64,000 bases of DNA from Amphibalanus amphitrite (Eukaryota; Arthropoda; Thecostraca; Balanomorpha; Balanidae), in NCBI RefSeq assembly GCF_019059575.1, contig NW_024882936.1, forward strand, positions 62,001-126,000. Reading direction: 5' to 3'. The notes below the pieces were generated by a model. That model was not told the origin of the DNA and made no database searches. It was given only the letters and a program-made list of their open reading frames with translations. Shown here piece after piece: positions 36,001 through 45,534 of the stretch. The translations under genes were made by a program, and so were the position numbers. Each line of letters opens with the position of its first letter. The stretch's first letter is position 1.

Positions 36001-39000
36001 AATGCTTACAAGAAGTGCATTCCCTTCTCTGCTGCAACTCTGCATGCTGCAGTGCTACTGCATTATCTCAATCCAACTTACATCTAGTTTACCTACCTCC
36101 CAGACCAATGACTCAGCCACCTCTACTGAAGAATGCAGACTGAGTCCATGGTTTCGCACTTTGCAGCCAGGGGCGGAGCTTTCTATGCAGTTGGTGGGGC
36201 GGCTGCCCCACCAACTTGATATTTTGCCCCACCAATAAGCGTTTTGCCCCACCAACTTCAGCTGATTTCTAAGACTTTGCTGCTTTGCAAATTAATCTTT
36301 TTCGCATTGAAGAGCTTTGAAATGTCTGTTTAATGCAAAATAATATGTCTGTAATGATAGGAATTGATTCAGTGTGGGTGGCATTTTATTCAACTTTATA
36401 ATCGGACATTGTGGGTTTGACGACTTTTTGCCCCACCAACTTCCCTGGAAAAGCTCCACCTATGTTTGCAGCACAAGCTGACTTGGAGCCGAGCAGCATT
36501 CCCCACTAAAACTGCTGTAATTTCTCACACCCCTCAGCCTCACCCCAGCATGTCACATGAACTGACTGAAGCAGAATCTGCCCAAACAACCAGGCAGCAG
36601 TATTCTGCAACACCCTCAGCCGGTGTTGTAGTGGGTGCCAACTGCCACAGGCCAGCAGATACAGCACGCTGCTGAAGTAATGTGAGGTTTTACCAGTCTT
36701 AACCCTCGCCCCGTTGGGGGGGGGGGGGCAATTTGCCCCCCCCCCTGTGGTTTTTCCTGAATAGCAAGAAAACGGCGGCGCGCAGCACCGCCAAATTTTC
36801 AGTACCTTTCCGGGCATCAATTTGACACCTTCACACCAAATTTCAAGTCTTAGGTCACCTTAGGTCAGGAGTAATTGAGGTCGAACTGAGGTCATGTTCG
36901 ACCAAAAATGAGCAAAAACATGCAATCTTGAAACGCTCACCAAATCTACAGTTACCAAGCAAAGTTCTTTATGTGGTCTAGTAGACAAAAAGCGGCGCTA
37001 CAAAACTGCTGTCTCGGATTTTCAAAATTTTGGGTTTTTGACCCCCAAAAATTAAAAATAAATGATTTTTTACTCAAAAAATAAAAAAATCGAATTTGGA
37101 ATAATCCGGAATATATGTGATAGTCCCTACGCTCTTCTATGTACATACCAAATTTCTGATCGATATCTCGTTTTTTGGCCAAGTTATAGCGAAAAAAAAA
37201 ACTGTTCAATAATGATGACGTCAATTTTTTAACTCAATTTTTAGCGATTCTAGACCACGTAGGGCAAAACAAAGACCACCATTGAACTCCCCGTGACGAG
37301 CTGCATCGAATCGATACCCATTTTATGCAAAAATATCAACTTTTGAAATTTGACCTAATTTGACCTGACCTTCACCAGAACATAATCTAAACTGACCCCA
37401 AGGGCTGCCTGTCCCACATAATCGCATTTGACATAAAATGGACCATAAAACATGTACCACATGATATTTTCATATTGTGACCCTCAGTGACCTGACCTCT
37501 GTGACCTGACCTGGTATCAGTGACCTCAAATAACAAAATATGTGTTTGACGAACAATACCCCATCGATGATTTTCAATGAAATGCATTTACTCGATTTTA
37601 CAACGCATTTCTTGAAATGCCTGTAAACGGTGAAAATTCGACCTTTGACCCGACCTGTGACGTCATCGGTTTGACCTAGGTCAATAAAAATTTGGTCACA
37701 AGGTAGTTCCCTGTTGGGGCTATCCAACGCCATTTGCCGCTTGTCGCTATGTTGCGTGGTTCTCGAGATCTTAGGGGGAGGGCCAAATTGCCCCCTCCCC
37801 CCCCCCCCCAAAGGGCGCATTGCTCGGCAGACCCCAACGGGGCGCGGGTTAATAAAAAGTGATCCAGGAGTTGATAGAAAAGATAAATATGCAGCTGCAA
37901 GAAAGATAATGCATGTATTATGTAAGATACATTCCAAAATTTATTGTAGTCTGGCAAATCGCTCCTAAGATACAGAAGCAAAGCATGAACATGGCTGAAA
38001 CCAAGATTCTTACAGATAAGGCTGAAACCGCACATTGGGTACTTCTGCGGTGCGCTGTACAGGTCTCGCGGGTTTTAGCGGTAGGTTTTGCACCTAGAAA
38101 ATTTAGTGTACTTCAGGCTATATCTTCGTCGTCTTAAGCTTATAAGTGTTGAAGATGCGATCGACTTGTTGGTTCACAAGCCGGCCATGCTCGTGTAAAA
38201 TGGCTTCATCGTAGATCCAGACTGGAAAAAAAATACACGTTATGCCGAATAAGTCCGGCGTAGTGGCGGGATTGCGCCGAAAATTTTGGCGCTAGTCCGG
38301 CGTAATTTCGCATGCGCTGAATTCAGCGCATGGGAGGGGCCTAATTTTTCGGCGCAGGGCGGCCGCAGATTTTTTTTGGCGAGAGACGGTCACCGTATTT
38401 AGCCGGCACGCTGGTCAATCTAGCAGCAGATTCGCCCTGCAGGCGGCTTTGGAGAGGTTCCGGGACGGGACGTCCCCGCCCCGGTCGTCGCGTGCTCGAA
38501 CTGGCGAGCCGCCCTGAGTCTTCTCAGCGGAGGAGTGGCCGCCCAGGTGACGCTTCAACCCTCGGCGTGGAGATAGGTATGGAAGATCTTGTTGAACGCC
38601 ACCGAGCGTCGTTAAGTAATACTGCAGTGGATTCCTGCCCACTGCGGTATCGAGCAGGGTTTATACTTTATAGAGTATCGAGGGGAATGAGAGCACGGAT
38701 AACCTGGCCAAACAAGTCTGGCCCCTGCCCTCAAACGCCCGCTCGCTGACCAGGACGGTCCATTGTTTGGCCTCGCATCGATGGCGCGACAACTGGTCCG
38801 AGTCACTCTTCGGAAGCGTGCCGCCGCTCCCTATCCCCGAAGAGGACCGAGAGGGCGCCGTCTCTGTGGATCGGATGACGGCGGGCCACTGGGGCCGCTC
38901 GCTCCAGTACGTGCACCGAAACGGCAGTCTCCACTCCGCGGCGTGCCAGCAGTGCCCAGACAGGCGGTGCCCCGCGGCGCTCTGCGGCGCCGAGAAGAGG

Positions 39001-39827
39001 CTGATGTGCCGGAGCACGTGCTGCTCCGCTGCCCGGCCCTCGCTGGCTCCTGCTAGCCTCGAACACACGGCTCCGCCGATATTTGTAGGCCCGGAACTTC
39101 TGCTCAGGCCTTGTTTCACTGCACGACGCTGCAGTGCGCTAAGGGTATTGAGGTATTGGGTTTCCCTTGGGTTTCCGTGGAAATAAAGAAACTTTTTGGA
39201 TGCTCAAACATGGGAGAGCATCCAAGGCCGCGGAACACTCTGTCTGGTTGATATAGCTTTGATCGGTAGATGTGCACATGTGCTTTATATGAACGTGGCT
39301 TAATTTTGGTACAAACTGGCACCCAATTTTCTGCACAAATCATACAGAAATTTCAGCGCAAAATCACTTGTGCCGAATTCCGGCGCAAGCAGGTCTCACG
39401 GGCATCCGCCGTACTGTGTGGATGTTTTCCAGTCTGGTCGCAGATTGATTAGTTTCTGAGATATAACTGGAAATGTTAAAGTGCAAAACCTACCGCTTAA
39501 TCTCGCGAGAGCCGTACCTACCGACGTAACATCAGGAGTGCAACAGCCTGAAACCTCCAGGGGACCCTGCAACTTCAAACTGAAACCCCATACCATACTT
39601 TTCCACTGCCGACTTTCTGAAACCAATGTCAAAAAACATAACTCATTAAACGACAGATTCTAGTATCAGTATAAATTCAAAGGACACTGACACGTCATCC
39701 ATCCATTGGCGTGCTGACTGCTGACGCATTAGCTGAGCAAAAACAACACAAGTAGCAACAAAGGGAAACTTACCTGAAGTGCGAGGTATCCTAAAAATAC
39801 TGGTAATATTTGTGTTACATGCACCAT
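32928..39827 (-). CDS. SELENOF: Selenoprotein F (15-kDa selenoprotein), complete five-exon gene with TGA-encoded Sec
   Basis: The coding exons, all minus strand, are 39774-39827, 34245-34363, 33849-33964, 33502-33611 and 32928-33047. Phases agree at every junction and give 172 residues; human has 165. SELENOF is an ER-lumen thioredoxin-like oxidoreductase that binds UGGT in glycoprotein quality control. The signal peptide is MVHVTQILPVFLGYLALQ. The UGGT-binding Cys-rich domain shows CIDLGF, LLCSYC and DNCSKCC. The redox motif is Cys85-Gly-Sec87, with the TGA at 33877-33879, within LEVCG-U-RLGAFPQVQ. KYVRGADPVIKL and KWNTDSVEEFL complete the fold. The C-terminus ends KEEL, a likely ER-retention signal absent from human SELENOF. 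Standard gene callers would stop at the TGA. Confidence 0.95.
33502..33611 (-). CDS. SELENOF: SELENOF coding exon 4
   Basis: The acceptor is GTGTTCGCAG|CG and the donor is GAG|GTCAGT. It encodes AFVKSDRPARYPGLRVKYVR and GADPVIKLMDEEERVQE, the core of the thioredoxin-like domain. It enters in phase 1 and leaves in phase 0. Confidence 0.93.
33849..33964 (-). CDS. SELENOF: SELENOF coding exon 3, contains the selenocysteine TGA
   Basis: The acceptor is CTGCCGCAG|AGATAAC and the donor is CCAGG|GTACGT. It encodes the DNCSKCC motif, then ALLEVCG, the TGA (33879-33877) and RLGAFPQVQ. If the TGA were a stop, the conserved downstream exons would be untranslated. Confidence 0.94.
34245..34363 (-). CDS. 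SELENOF: SELENOF coding exon 2
   Basis: The acceptor is CTGTTCACAG|GTTACG and the donor is TTGAG|GTGAGT. It encodes VTEVLAELTSEQCIDLGFNK and ANLLCSYCKELQDFSLTAL. This aligns with the human segment around ELGFSSNLLCSSC. It enters in phase 0 and leaves in phase 2. Confidence 0.93.
34364..35033. other. SELENOF: SELENOF intron 1, right-hand start; no gene
   Basis: This is the acceptor-proximal part of the 5.4-kb intron. No coding segment was recognised before the hAT element. Confidence 0.5.
35034..35430. mobile_element. hAT-type MITE (397 bp) inside a Gypsy integrase relic
   Basis: The ends are CAGGGGTGCGGAGCCG and, inverted, CAGGAGTGCGGAGCCG. The flanks CTCACAAC and CTCATAAT match at 6 of 8 positions, read as a decayed duplication. 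GGAGCC repeats crowd both ends. There is no transposase frame. The right flank continues directly into integrase-like sequence. Confidence 0.75.
35437..35735 (+). pseudogene. Ty3/Gypsy-type integrase core relic
   Basis: One frame contains IIRILARVLSREPYPDELAT followed by DNGTQFSNCEF, the typical integrase D-N-G-x-Q-F region with one catalytic Asp. Downstream, after a stop and frameshift, VERFTHT and then TLKSGG recall the motif VERFNRTLKSG. It is a short, frame-broken remnant in the SELENOF intron, antisense to the gene. It is not functional. Confidence 0.6.
35736..36159. other. SELENOF intron 1, unassigned stretch
   Basis: CACTGCCAGTAACACT and CACTGCCATG words are repeated around 35760-35815. 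This may be further decayed retroelement. No confident feature. Confidence 0.35.
36168..36464. mobile_element. hAT-type MITE (297 bp) with perfect 8-bp target duplication
   Basis: The ends are CAGGGGCGGAGCTTT and, inverted, CATAGGTGGAGCTTT. TTTGCAGC flanks at 36160-36167 and 36465-36472. TTGCCCCACCAACTT is repeated near both ends. It lies in SELENOF intron 1. Confidence 0.9.
36699..37852. mobile_element. TTAA-flanked, poly-G/C-ended DNA element (about 1.15 kb)
   Basis: TTAA lies at both ends (36699-36702 and 37849-37852). The left end is CCCTCGCCCCGTTGGGG and the inverted right end CCCGCGCCCCGTTGGGG. Next to each lies a G run opposite a C run (GGGGGCAATTTGCCCCC-like), so the ends fold into hairpins. 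The interior has several TGACCT words and matches the element at 1-573. It is inserted into repeat X-like sequence. Confidence 0.8.
37863..38110 (+). repeat. Dispersed repeat X, copy 2
   Basis: This is homologous to the reverse complement of 15740-15992. It passes into TCTCGCGGGTTTTAGCGGTA followed by GGTTTTGCAC, which recurs inverted at 39480-39515. Together with the inverted word TCCAGACTGGAAAA (38216 and 39426) it may form one arm of a larger inverted-repeat element. Confidence 0.5.
38390..39057 (+). pseudogene. Non-LTR retrotransposon C-terminal relic (His/Cys motif region)
   Basis: One frame reads HWGRSLQYVHRNGSLHSAAC then QQCPDRRCPAALCG. A shifted frame continues EEADVPEHVLLRCPALAG. 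The C-x2-C plus H-x4-C pattern followed by LLRCPAL is typical of the zinc-knuckle tail of non-LTR reverse transcriptases. The 5' part is unrecognisable and at least one frameshift is present. It is a dead fragment in SELENOF intron 1. Confidence 0.55.
39774..39827 (-). CDS. SELENOF: SELENOF coding exon 1 (signal peptide)
   Basis: ATG at 39827-39825 in AACATGG context begins 18 codons, MVHVTQILPVFLGYLALQ, ending at a perfect CTTCAG|GTAAGT donor in phase 0. Exon 2 starts in phase 0 and continues VTEVLAELT. The peptide is a short secretion signal, as expected for an ER-lumen protein. The exon is small, so the call rests on phase, donor quality and signal-like content. Confidence 0.82.
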
Positions 39828-39910
39828 GTTCTCATGTTAAGTGGTAAATAGAATATAAACGCCCGAGACACAAACCCCTAGCCTCACCAGAGCGCTGTTC
39901 GGCGGCCGGC

Positions 39911-40098
39911 TAGCGCGCTAGCCCGCGCACACATACGTGCACGTTGCCCCGGCAACGGGCTATTGACCAATGAGAAGCGCGCTACGGGGGGCACAGGTAT
40001 ATGAAAAATCGCAGTGACGTTGCACTTTCCTCGCTTCTCATTGGTCAATAGCTCGTTGCCGGGGCAACCAGCACGTATGTGAGCGCCGGCCATGCCGC
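39911..40098. mobile_element. Small palindromic insert within the left terminus of the giant palindrome
   Basis: The right terminus reads, inverted, TCGGCGGCCGGC directly followed by ATGTAACGG. On the left the same words are separated by about 188 bp. This insert is itself an inverted repeat: CCCCGGCAACGGGCTATTGA then CCAATGAGAAGCG pairs with CGCTTCTCATTGGTCAATAG. CCAAT boxes occur in both stems, 130-200 bp upstream of the SELENOF ATG. Confidence 0.6.
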
Positions 40099-40226
40099 AT
40101 GTAACGGAAGTTGGCACAGATTCAGCACAGATTCAGCACAGCACAGATTCGGTAGGGGGAAAAAAGGCCCCGGTAGAGGGAAACCTTTATGACCCGTTTT
40201 CCCCTAGAAATGACGTCACAAAGAGG

Positions 40227-42598
40227 TAAAAATGGGTATCAATCGAAAGCTCTCGTTTACCCAGACACAGTCCTGCAGGAAAATTCCACTTTTTCCCCAT
40301 AGGAAAGTTTTTACGGGAAAATCAAAATTTTGGGTCAATGGGGGGTCCCCCCCCGATTTCGTTCAAAATCGGCACACAGGTGCCCCACCACCAGCCGAGA
40401 AACTTTCCCCAAAACGGTCCCCGTTGCATTGACGTTTAAGGCCCTTAAAGCCCCGTAAACTCGTAAAAAATCCGTAAATTCGCCCTTGTACGGCCAAAAA
40501 CGGGGCGCTAAAGTAAAAATGGGTATCAATCGAAAGCTCTCGTTTACCCAGACACAGTCCTGCAGGAAAATTCCACTTTTTCCCCATAGGAAAGTTTTTA
40601 CGGGAAAATCAAAATTTCGGGTCAATGGGGGGTCCCCCCCGATTTCGTTCAAAATCGGCACACAGGTGCCCCACCACCAGCCGAGAAACTTTCCCCAAAA
40701 CGGTCCCCGTTGCATTGACGTTTAAGGCCCTTAAAGCCCCGTAAACTCGTAAAAAATCCGTAAATTCGCCCTTGTACGGCCAAAAACGGGGCGCTAGGGT
40801 AAAAATGGGTATCAATCGAAAGCTCTCGTTTACCCAGACACAGTCCTGCAGGAAAATTCCACTTTTTCCCCATAGGAAAGTTTTTACGGGAAAATCAAAA
40901 TTTCGGGTCAATGGGGGGTCCCCCCCGATTTCGTTCAAAATCGGCACACAGGTGCCCCACCACCAGCCGAGAAACTTTCCCCAAAACGGTCCCCGTTGCA
41001 TTGACGTTTAAGGCCCGTAAAGCCCCCTAGACTCGTAAAATATCCGTAAAATCGCCTTTGTACGGACAAAAAAGTGGTGCTATGGTAAAAATGGGTATCA
41101 ATCGAAAGCTCTCGTTTACCCAGACACAGTCCTGCAGGAAAATTCCACTTTTTCCCCATAGGAAAGTTTTTACGGGAAAATCAAAATTTTGGGTCAATGG
41201 GGGGTCCCCCCGATTTCGTTCAAAATCGGCACACAGGTGCCCCACCACCAGCCGAGAAACTTTCCCCAAAACGGTCCCCGTTGCATTGACGTTTAAGGCC
41301 CTTAAAGCCCCGTAAACTCGTAAAAAATCCGTAAATTCGCCCTTGTACGGCCAAAAACGGGGCGCTAGGGTAAAAATGGGTATCAATCGAAAGCTCTCGT
41401 TTACCCAGACATAGTCCTGCAGGAAAATTCCACTTTTTCCCCATAGGAAAGTTTTTACGGGAAAATCAAAATTTCGGGTCAATGGGGGGTCCCCCCCGAT
41501 TTCGTTCAAAATCGGCACACAGGTGCCCCACCACCAGCCGAGAAACTTTCCCCAAAACAGTCCCCGTTGCATTGACGTTTAAGGCCCGTAAAGCCCCCTA
41601 GACTCGTAAAATATCCGTAAAATCGCCTTTGTACGGACAAAAAAGTGGTGCTATGGTAAAAATGGGTATCAATCGAAAGCTCTCGTTTACCCAGACACAG
41701 TCCTGCAGGAAAATTCCACTTTTTTCCCATAGGAAAGTTTTTACGGGAAAATCAAAATTTTGGGTCAATGGGGGGTCCCCCCGATTTCGTTCAAAATCGG
41801 CACACAGGTGCCCCACCACCAGCCGAGAAACTTTCCCCAAAACGGTCCCCGTTGCATTGACGTTTAAGGCCCTTAAAGCCCCGTAAACTCGTAAAAAATC
41901 CGTAAATTCGCCCTTGTACGGCCAAAAACGGGGCGCTAGGGTAAAAATGGGTATCAATCGAAAGCTCTCGTTTACCCAGACACAGTCCTGCAGGAAAATT
42001 CCACTTTTTCCCCATAGGAAAGTTTTTACGGGAAAATCAAAATTTCGGGTCAATGGGGGGTCCCCCCGATTTCGTTCAAAATCAGCACACAGGTGCCCCA
42101 CCACCAGCCGAGAAACTTTCCCCAAAACGGTCCCCGTTGCATTGACGTTTAAGGCCCGTAAAGCCCCCTAGACTCGTAAAATATCCGTAAAATCGCCTTT
42201 GTACGGACAAAAAAGTGGTGCTATGGTAAAAATGGGTATCAATCGAAAGCTCTCGTTTACCCAGACACAGTCCTGCAGGAAAATTCCACTTTTTTCCCAT
42301 AGGAAAGTTTTTACGGGAAAATCAAAATTTTGGGTCAATGGGGGGTCCCCCCGATTTCGTTCAAAATCGGCACACAGGTGCCCCACCACCAGCCGAGAAA
42401 CTTTCCCCAAAACGGTCCCCGTTGCATTGACGTTTAAGGCCCTTAAAGCCCCGTAAACTCGTAAAAAATCCGTAAATTCGCCCTTGTACGGCCAAAAACG
42501 GGGCGCTAGGGTAAAAATGGGTATCAATCGAAAGCTCTCGTTTACCCAGACACAGTCCTGCAGGAAAATTTCACTTTTTCCCCATAGGAAAGTTTTTA
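40227..42598 (+). repeat. Left tandem array, 285/286-bp units
   Basis: Units start AAAAATGGGTATCAATCGAA at about 40227, 40515, 40801, 41087, 41372, 41658, 41943, 42229 and 42513 (the last partial). Two spacer types alternate. Type A contains AAAAACGGGGCGCT and type B contains AAAAAAGTGGTGCT. The order from the outside is A A B A B A B A. All frames through the array are by-products of the repeat. Confidence 0.95.
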
Positions 42599-42771
42599 TT
42601 TTCCCGTAAAAACTTTCCTATGGGGAAAAAGTGAAATTTTCCTGCAGGACTGTGTCTGGGTAAACGAGAGCTTTCGATTGATACCCATTTTTACCATAGC
42701 ACCACTTTTTTGTCCGTACAAAGGCGATTTTACGGATATTTTACGAGTCTAGGGGGCTTTACGGGCCTTAA

Positions 42772-45534
42772 AGGGACCCTCCCACCTTCAAAAAAGTTAA
42801 TGAATTGGCATAAAAGTGATGTAGCGTGAATCACAAAGAGCGAAAATGAACATCTACCAAATTTTACCGGAAAATATTCACCCGTTTTCGAGATATAAGA
42901 CTTTTATTTTTGTTTACTTTTAGGGAAATCCGCTGTTTCTATGACGTCACATAAAGGTTTTCTTTACGTCGGCATTTGGAAGCAATAGTTTGGTATCAAA
43001 GTGCGACAAATATTGCGCGAATGATGCGTTTATCTTATCAAGGTCAATATATGATGGCCAATAAAGGATTCCAGGACAATTCTTATGGCATTTCTTCGTA
43101 TCGCAATTCTTCGTCTGCAAATCTTCGTCAGGGCATTTATTCGTACCTATCGCATTACTTTGTCTCGCACCAGGGTATATGAAAATCGGCTCGCATTTCT
43201 TCTTCAACGCAAATATATGCAAGAGTAAGCATTGAGGGACAAATAAATACACCGACGAAGATTTGTAGACGAAGAAATGCGGACGAAAAATTGTGCTACG
43301 AAGAAATGTCATGCGAGGATTCGTTCGGGTACCATGACATTTATGTGATTTCAAAGTCAAGGTTCACAGCTGATCTGCTAAATCAAGCCAAGAATCCAAA
43401 CTATCAAAAAACTATAAATATTTGTTTGTCTGTCACAGAGGTCTCAAGCAATATAAGGTTGACATATGTTGGATCAAAAATCTACTGCCACAACTCACAT
43501 CTCCTGCCTTAGTTTATCATTGTTGTTTTAACTTGCTTTCAAGAGAAACAGAAGCCAGTATCTGATATCACTTCAGATGATTGTTTCAAGATCTGAGTTC
43601 AAATGGAAATAAAAGCAAGATCAAGATGAAACAGGGATTATTGCTGTTAAAGTAGTTTGGCCATGATACAACAAGCACATAAATCATTAGCCAAATCAAA
43701 TACTGGTTGGTTTGTCAAGATGTTTGTTGTCTGTCGTCTGTCGAGCTGCTATGAACACTGAACGCTCTCACTAGAGAGTAGTTTAAGTTGAATGGTAGTG
43801 AGCTGTAATTAGACAAAGCAGCTATTCAGTGCTCACATCAAGCCAGGCTAGGAAATGGCATCAACTGTGGTGGGAGGAAGCAGGTTCGGCAGCCCTATGT
43901 TGTAAACTTCTGTTATGTCTTGTGTTTGATCAACTGATGTTTTCTGCTCTGTTTTGTGCAGTGATAGTAGCAGGTAACTGCATGCTTGTCAAATTATGTG
44001 AATAAACGAATTCATAACATTGCATTTTTCTCTCCATGCAAGGAACAAGTAAGATGTTGTAGAAAATGTAATAGAGGGCTGCATTGCTGATTTTGCACTT
44101 TATCAGAGCTTTATTTAGAATTGCTTTCCTGAAAGCTACACACAGGCCACAGTGCTGAAATTCACAATGTCATAGCTTTTGGCAGAAAAAAGAAAAGACT
44201 TACCTAGGTAAAATTGGCTGAAAGTATGGCAGAGCAGGTCTCGATGCGTATGCCCATCCGTGTGCTTGCCGAAGCCGAACTGACTGCAACACATTTAACT
44301 CTGACCCACCATGGTGGCTGGCATATCCTGAACTTTCACCACTCTAAACAAGACAACTTTCAGCCCTCAGCATTGTATTAAAACACTGTACAAAACACTC
44401 AAAATTTGTTTCAGTGCCATCCACGGACAACATCAGTCGCCATTCACCAGGCCAGTAAAAACAGAATAGATAATAGCTTCAAACCCATGTAGTCAGAGTT
44501 ACTAGGTCTGCACCTCAAAACAAAATCCAGGTGACATTCACCACGCCAGTAAAAAACAGGTACTTAGGTAACGTAACAGCTTCAAATCTGGTAACATGTT
44601 GGTCGGACTTTACACTACCATATTTACATGGAATAATATGATACCAAACAATAGTGCAACCATTCTGGACAACAAAAGTGTATGATAAAATTAATTTAGA
44701 ATACTCTGGCAGCATGATTTACGAGCACAGGCAGGTGTTACCTACCAGCCTTCTCAATGCTCGTAAAACCAACATTGTAGTTTTGATTTTACCTTACATG
44801 ATAACACACTTGGCTGCAATGGCACATTCAATTTAATACTGTGAAAAGACCAGTTATAACCACTTCACAAGCACAATTGCACCTCATGCCGACATCCTTT
44901 TCCAAAGACAGTCAGCAGCGTCTTTCGTCTAAACTGGAAGATAAATCCCCTTTCAACTGTTAACATCAAAAATATTTCTTCATGGTGTGACTGTGATCTC
45001 CATATGGAAACCTTGCAGGGAAAGAATTAATGTCAATTGTCAGCTCTTCAAATTTCTTTGGACTTTAACTTGCAGTACCATATCCAGTTTGCTTTGATAT
45101 TTTGTTTTTTATTCCATGTTGAAGTTGAACACCAAGCTCCAGATATAGCAGGCAGCTTGATCATCTTCGGCCTTGGTATAATATCAGTCCAAGTTCCAGT
45201 GGTGGGTATCTTCTAATATTCAAATTAAAATGAAAAGCAATAGGCTTTCTCAGCGCCGACGACGGATTTCACGTTGATAAAAAAGGGAGCTCAAGGTCAG
45301 CAAAACTCGGGTTCAAGGAATGGCGGGCGTTGAAATGACTGCTGACGTCATCAAAAAACCGCTAATGGTTAAGAGATAGGGACTAAGCTGGTCCCACCCT
45401 GCAAGTAAAGGGAAGAAATTTCTTGAACACCATAAAGCTGCGGGGGTTGCGACCAGGATAAATGGTGGTTTCTGAGCCTGGCCGCAAACTTGGCTATCTC
45501 AACTCAAAACTAATGTTAAGGTGGGATGGTCCCT
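42772..45534. mobile_element. 2.76-kb non-autonomous TTAA element nested in the right array
   Basis: Terminal inverted repeats are AGGGACCCTCCCACCTT and AGGGACCATCCCACCTT (one mismatch in 17). TTAA is duplicated at 42768-42771 and 45535-45538. Joining the flanks restores the normal repeat word GGGCC-TTAA-ACGTCAATG. There is no transposase. The interior has an inverted CTTCG-rich block at 43060-43330 and a direct repeat (CATTCACCA-GCCAGTAAAAA) at 44449 and 44535. TTAA targeting fits piggyBac or Kolobok superfamilies. Confidence 0.9.
43060..43330. repeat. Inverted repeat of CTTCG-rich words
   Basis: The left half contains GGCATTTCTTCGTATCGCAA then TTCTTCGTCTGCAAATCTTC. The right half carries the complement (GACGAAGATTTGTAGACGAA, then GAAATG). 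It could be a small palindromic insertion or the relic of a simple repeat. Confidence 0.55.

Noticed and set aside
40227-42598. CRISPR-like array
   Set aside because: The whole 285-bp unit is repeated, with no unique spacers, and the host is eukaryotic.
42947-43360. Minus-strand 137-codon frame in the nested TTAA element, possible transposase
   Set aside because: No transposase motif, and it overlaps the CTTCG inverted repeat; the element looks non-autonomous.
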